Notes under the pieces: generated by a model
Database searches by the model: none
Told to the model about the DNA's origin: nothing
Seen by the model: only the letters and a program-made list of their open reading frames with translations
Part shown: in pieces, positions 13,216 through 15,751 of the stretch
Layout of the letters: each line of letters starts with the position of its first letter
Position numbering within the stretch: position 1 is the first letter of the stretch
Assembly: GCA_035252155.1 (NCBI GenBank)
Contig: DATFDL010000529.1
Location: 1-15,751 of the forward strand
Source of the DNA: JAICLL01 sp035252155
Lineage (GTDB): Bacteria > Planctomycetota > Planctomycetia > Pirellulales > JAICIG01
Length of the DNA stretch: 15,751 nucleotides
Direction of reading: 5' to 3'
Translations under genes and position numbers: made by a program

Positions 13216-14220
13216 TTATCCTGCGTGAGTCATACGCTGTCGGCGGACCAACCGGTGATCGGTCGCCCGCAGCACGAGCAGCGATCCGGCCAGAAACGAA
13301 CCGGTCAACAATGTCCATGCAAACCACCAACGGCCGGCGTCGGTCAAAGGTTCAGGTCGGAACGACCAGCGTACCTTATAGGCGATGCTGGTTTCCAACC
13401 ACCAGAGGGCTCCCGCGGCGGCGGTCGCCAACACGAGAAATAGGATCGCTTTGAATACCCACCGCCCGTGCCCGAGGGCCATCCAGAGCGCGGTTAGCGA
13501 AACCAAACCTAAGAGGAGCCCGTCGCTGGAAGCGTGTATCCATTGCAGGCCGCTCAACCATTGCGATGAGCGCAGCAACTGTTGCATCACCGGAATAATC
13601 ACCGCTACCAGCGTGGTGGCAATCAGTAAATGGCGCAGCGAGAATTGCACCGGGCCGCCGCCGGCGCCCATCTGGTCGCCGCGGTAAATCTCAATGCGGT
13701 AGCCTGCCGCACGCAGCAGACCGACGGCTGCTGCGATGCTGGCCACCTGCACCCCCACAATCACGGTCCAGGCGTCGTTCCAGGGGCCGCCCAAATGAAG
13801 ATGTACGCAGTCCTTCAGAAAGGCCACGGGAATGTACGCCGCGGCGATGGTCGCAAATCGGCCCAGCCAAGGAGTCGCCCCCAACACAAGCCAACTCGTC
13901 AACGCGCCAACCTCGCTGGCGAAGAGGGCCTGCGCCAGCAGGTGCGTGCCGTGGTAGGTTGACATCGCGATCCGGCCCAGTGTCAAGTTGATCAGCAGCA
14001 ATGACCAACCGACGATCAACAGTCGCCAGCCCCAGTGTGGCAGCCATCGCCCCGACGCAGCACTGAGCCAACCAATCTGAACTACGAACCAGGTATACAG
14101 AACCGCCATCAGCGGATCGGGCCAGCGTCGGGCCTCCGCATAGGCGAGCGCCCGATCGTCGATCGCCACCACCAGCGCCGGCAGCGCCACGCTGGCCAGG
14201 AGCAAACGAGGTGACAACAT
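13216..14220 (-). CDS. Polytopic membrane protein with planctomycete FSLRHLL motif
   Basis: This 334-residue protein has about eight to ten hydrophobic spans (about 5-20, 37-54, 66-82, 93-114, 121-136, 150-171, 197-215, 233-250, 256-274 and 299-318). It has no recognised catalytic motif. At 191-201, VQFSLRHLLIA is a clear F-S-L-R-x-L-L motif, found at the cytoplasmic edge of a span in many planctomycete membrane proteins; the protein at 2204 carries a related FGLRTMF. The first half (1-175) and the second half starting at the motif may be two modules. The ATG at 14220 has no clear Shine-Dalgarno. The gene stop is 18 bases before the DUF1080 gene and the gene lies 124 bases downstream of the sulfatase gene, the gap being filled by a repeat element. 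Function is unknown. Confidence 0.82.
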   Translation of the reverse strand: MLSPRLLLASVALPALVVAIDDRALAYAEARRWPDPLMAVLYTWFVVQIGWLSAASGRWLPHWGWRLLIVGWSLLLINLTLGRIAMSTYHGTHLLAQALFASEVGALTSWLVLGATPWLGRFATIAAAYIPVAFLKDCVHLHLGGPWNDAWTVIVGVQVASIAAAVGLLRAAGYRIEIYRGDQMGAGGGPVQFSLRHLLIATTLVAVIIPVMQQLLRSSQWLSGLQWIHASSDGLLLGLVSLTALWMALGHGRWVFKAILFLVLATAAAGALWWLETSIAYKVRWSFRPEPLTDAGRWWFAWTLLTGSFLAGSLLVLRATDHRLVRRQRMTHAG

Positions 14221-14256
14221 GGTCGGTATCCAATCAGAGGCCGCACGCGAAGCGTC

Positions 14257-14343
14257 GTAAAACGGAATTCATTCCGTTTGGAATCATGATGGGGCTTCGC
14301 ATCGCCTAACAACGCGGAAGGAACGGAATAAATTCCGTTCTAC
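14257..14343. repeat. BIME-like element (family I): two inverted REP palindromes with 43-base spacer
   Basis: Left unit: GTAA + AACGGAATTCATTCCGTT (14257-14278). Right unit: AACGGAATAAATTCCGTT + CTAC (14322-14343). The two 22-base units are reverse complements with two differences and could also pair with each other over the 43-base spacer. The element fills most of the gap between the sulfatase and membrane protein genes and begins one base after the sulfatase stop codon. Confidence 0.85.
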
Positions 14344-14344
14344 T

Positions 14345-15721
14345 TTAATCCAATTGGTTCTTGCCGGGCTTCACGTCTTCCAGATGCTGGTGAATCAATG
14401 CTTGCAGCTCCGTCACCACCTGTGGCTCGTTCTTCGCCACGTCGAACGATTCGCCGGGGTCACGGTCCAAATGAAACAGCAACGGCGGATCGTGCGTCTC
14501 GGGCCGCGGCTGATTGTAGCCGCTCTGAGTGCGCAGGTGCAGCTTCCAAGGGCCGCGCCGCACGGCAAACAACTCGGCGTCGCGATAATAAAACATCGTG
14601 TCGCGCGGCCCGGCGGCATCGTCCTGCAACAGCACCTTGGATAAGTCATGACCGTCGAGCGGCCGGTCGCTCGGCGGCGCCACGCTTGCCAACTGGCAAA
14701 ACGTGGGCAGCAAGTCGAGCGTGCTCGACATGGCGTGGCTGACCGCGGCGGCGGGCACATGGCCCGGCCACCAGGCGATGCCCGGCTCGCGCATACCGCC
14801 CTCCCAGGTGCTGCCTTTGCCGTCGCGCAGGCAGCCAGCCGAGCCGCCGTTGAGCTTTTGCGTGAGCCACGGGCCGTTGTCGCTGCTGAAAAACACCAAG
14901 GTATTGTCGGCCACGCCCAGCTCGTTAAGCGCATCGAGAATCCGGCCGGTGCTGGCGTCGATCGCCTCGACCACGTCGCCAAACAAGCCGCGGAGGCTGC
15001 GGCCCGCGTCGTCACTGCTGGCGTGCAACGGCACGTGCGGCATGGTGTGCGGCAAATAGACAAAGAACGGCCGGAGCCGGTCGCCGCCCACCGTGCGGCG
15101 GATAAAGCCGATCGCCTCGTCGGTATAGCGCTCGGTGAGCCGCCCTTGATCAGGGTCGGTCTCGACGATTTCTTCGTTTCGCATCAGCGGCAGCGGCTGC
15201 CAGGCCGGGCGGTTGTTCTGGGCGGGCCGCCCGTGCATGTCGTTCGAGTAGGGCAGCCCAAAGTAGTAATCGAACCCGTGCCGCGTGGGCAGATATTGCG
15301 GCAGGTGACCCAAGTGCCACTTGCCGATGCACGCGGTGGCGTAGCCCGCCGACGACAGCAGCTCGGCCAACGTCACTTCGTCGTCGGGCAGGCCGCCGGT
15401 CGAGTCGGGAAAGAGCACGCGCCGCCGTCCGCAGAGCCCGCTGCGTATCGGCAGCCGGCCTGTGAGCAGCCCCGCGCGGCTGGGCGTGCAGACCGGCGCG
15501 GCCGAATAAAATTGCGTGAATCGCATCCCTTCGGCGGCCATCCGGTCGAGCCGAGGGGTGTGAATCGTCGGATGGCCGTAGCAGCTCAAGTCGCCATAGC
15601 CCAGGTCGTCGGCAAAGATGACCACAAAGTTGGGCTGGGCTGCATTGTCCGCGCCCGCTGTCGGGCAAACGAGCGCGATTGCTAGCAAACACGCGGTCCA
15701 GAAGAACGTGGCAGGTTTCAT
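14345..15721 (-). CDS. Exported S1-family (formylglycine) sulfatase
   Basis: Read from the ATG at 15721 the product is 458 residues with a signal peptide (MKPATFFWTACLLAIALVCP, cleavage near TAGA). An in-frame TTG at 15739 would add six residues; neither start has a good ribosome site. The S1 core is complete: FADDLGYGD (metal D38, D39), PVCTPSRAGLLTGR with C78 in C-x-P-S-R, the site converted to formylglycine, IGKWHLG (K134, H136), LPHTMPH (H225), FFSSDNG (D281, N282) and GKGSTWEGG (K302). C-T-P-S-R fits maturation by an FGE-type enzyme. The substrate is probably a sulfated polysaccharide or other sulfate ester outside the cytoplasm; the subfamily cannot be told here. Planctomycetes are known for very large sulfatase sets. 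The neighbouring DUF1080 gene fits a polysaccharide role. Confidence 0.95.
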   Translation of the reverse strand: MKPATFFWTACLLAIALVCPTAGADNAAQPNFVVIFADDLGYGDLSCYGHPTIHTPRLDRMAAEGMRFTQFYSAAPVCTPSRAGLLTGRLPIRSGLCGRRRVLFPDSTGGLPDDEVTLAELLSSAGYATACIGKWHLGHLPQYLPTRHGFDYYFGLPYSNDMHGRPAQNNRPAWQPLPLMRNEEIVETDPDQGRLTERYTDEAIGFIRRTVGGDRLRPFFVYLPHTMPHVPLHASSDDAGRSLRGLFGDVVEAIDASTGRILDALNELGVADNTLVFFSSDNGPWLTQKLNGGSAGCLRDGKGSTWEGGMREPGIAWWPGHVPAAAVSHAMSSTLDLLPTFCQLASVAPPSDRPLDGHDLSKVLLQDDAAGPRDTMFYYRDAELFAVRRGPWKLHLRTQSGYNQPRPETHDPPLLFHLDRDPGESFDVAKNEPQVVTELQALIHQHLEDVKPGKNQLD

Positions 15722-15751
15722 CGGGGTGGAGAGAGGCAACGTGGATGGTTT

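Noticed and set aside
12301..13443. 380-codon plus-strand frame over the DUF1080 gene and part of the membrane protein gene
   Set aside because: Shadow frame spanning two real genes on the other strand and a repeat.
14648..15685. 345-codon plus-strand frame opposite the sulfatase
   Set aside because: The sulfatase frame has every catalytic motif; the opposite frame has none.
1..15751. CRISPR array, prophage, restriction or toxin-antitoxin module
   Set aside because: No regularly spaced direct repeats, integrase, methylase, nuclease or toxin-like pair was seen.

Overview
The window (about 15.7 kb, high GC) looks like chromosomal DNA of a planctomycete, probably of the Pirellulales type. The signs are an S1 sulfatase, a DUF1080 (3-keto-disaccharide hydrolase-like) protein, a Tat-exported sugar isomerase, a protein with a planctomycete LEPR-XLL-like motif (EPLEERALLAS), and two membrane proteins with the F-x-L-R motif common in this phylum. 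This assignment is inference from gene content; there is no rRNA or other marker gene in the window.

Layout. 81-2167 (+): a sugar isomerase of the hydroxypyruvate isomerase type and a DHDPS/N-acetylneuraminate lyase-type aldolase, separated by a 100-bp nested inverted repeat. 2204-2824 (+): a small membrane protein whose 3' end has been invaded by a palindromic repeat. 2935-4427 (-): a secreted thioredoxin-fold protein and, downstream, an unrecognised protein with two similar halves and an HExxE motif. 4722-5802 (+): a BON-domain lipoprotein and a glycine-zipper stress-type protein, ending in a strong terminator. 5906-7451 (+): a CxxC membrane protein, a 43-residue single-span protein and an acidic LEPR-XLL-like protein, closed by another terminator. 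7542-8266 (-): a stand-alone receiver-domain protein and a 42-residue exported micro-protein. 8267-9391: mostly gene-free, with one candidate small exported protein and a multi-hairpin repeat. 9392-12289 (+): a large cytoplasmic molybdopterin oxidoreductase with a helical C-terminal extension and a substituted fourth FeS cysteine. 12385-15721 (-): a DUF1080 protein, a polytopic membrane protein and a sulfatase, probably used in breakdown of sulfated or modified polysaccharides.

The most interesting signal lies between the genes. The same structural grammar recurs at six sites: a GTAG or GTAA tetranucleotide, an 8-bp hairpin, a spacer, an inverted hairpin, then CTAC or TTAC. This is the architecture of REP/BIME elements mobilised by RAYT (Y1) transposases in proteobacteria. 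One family shows paired base changes in its stems. Several copies touch stop codons; in two genes the stop codon lies inside the repeat's tetranucleotide. No RAYT gene is in the window, so one is predicted elsewhere in the genome.
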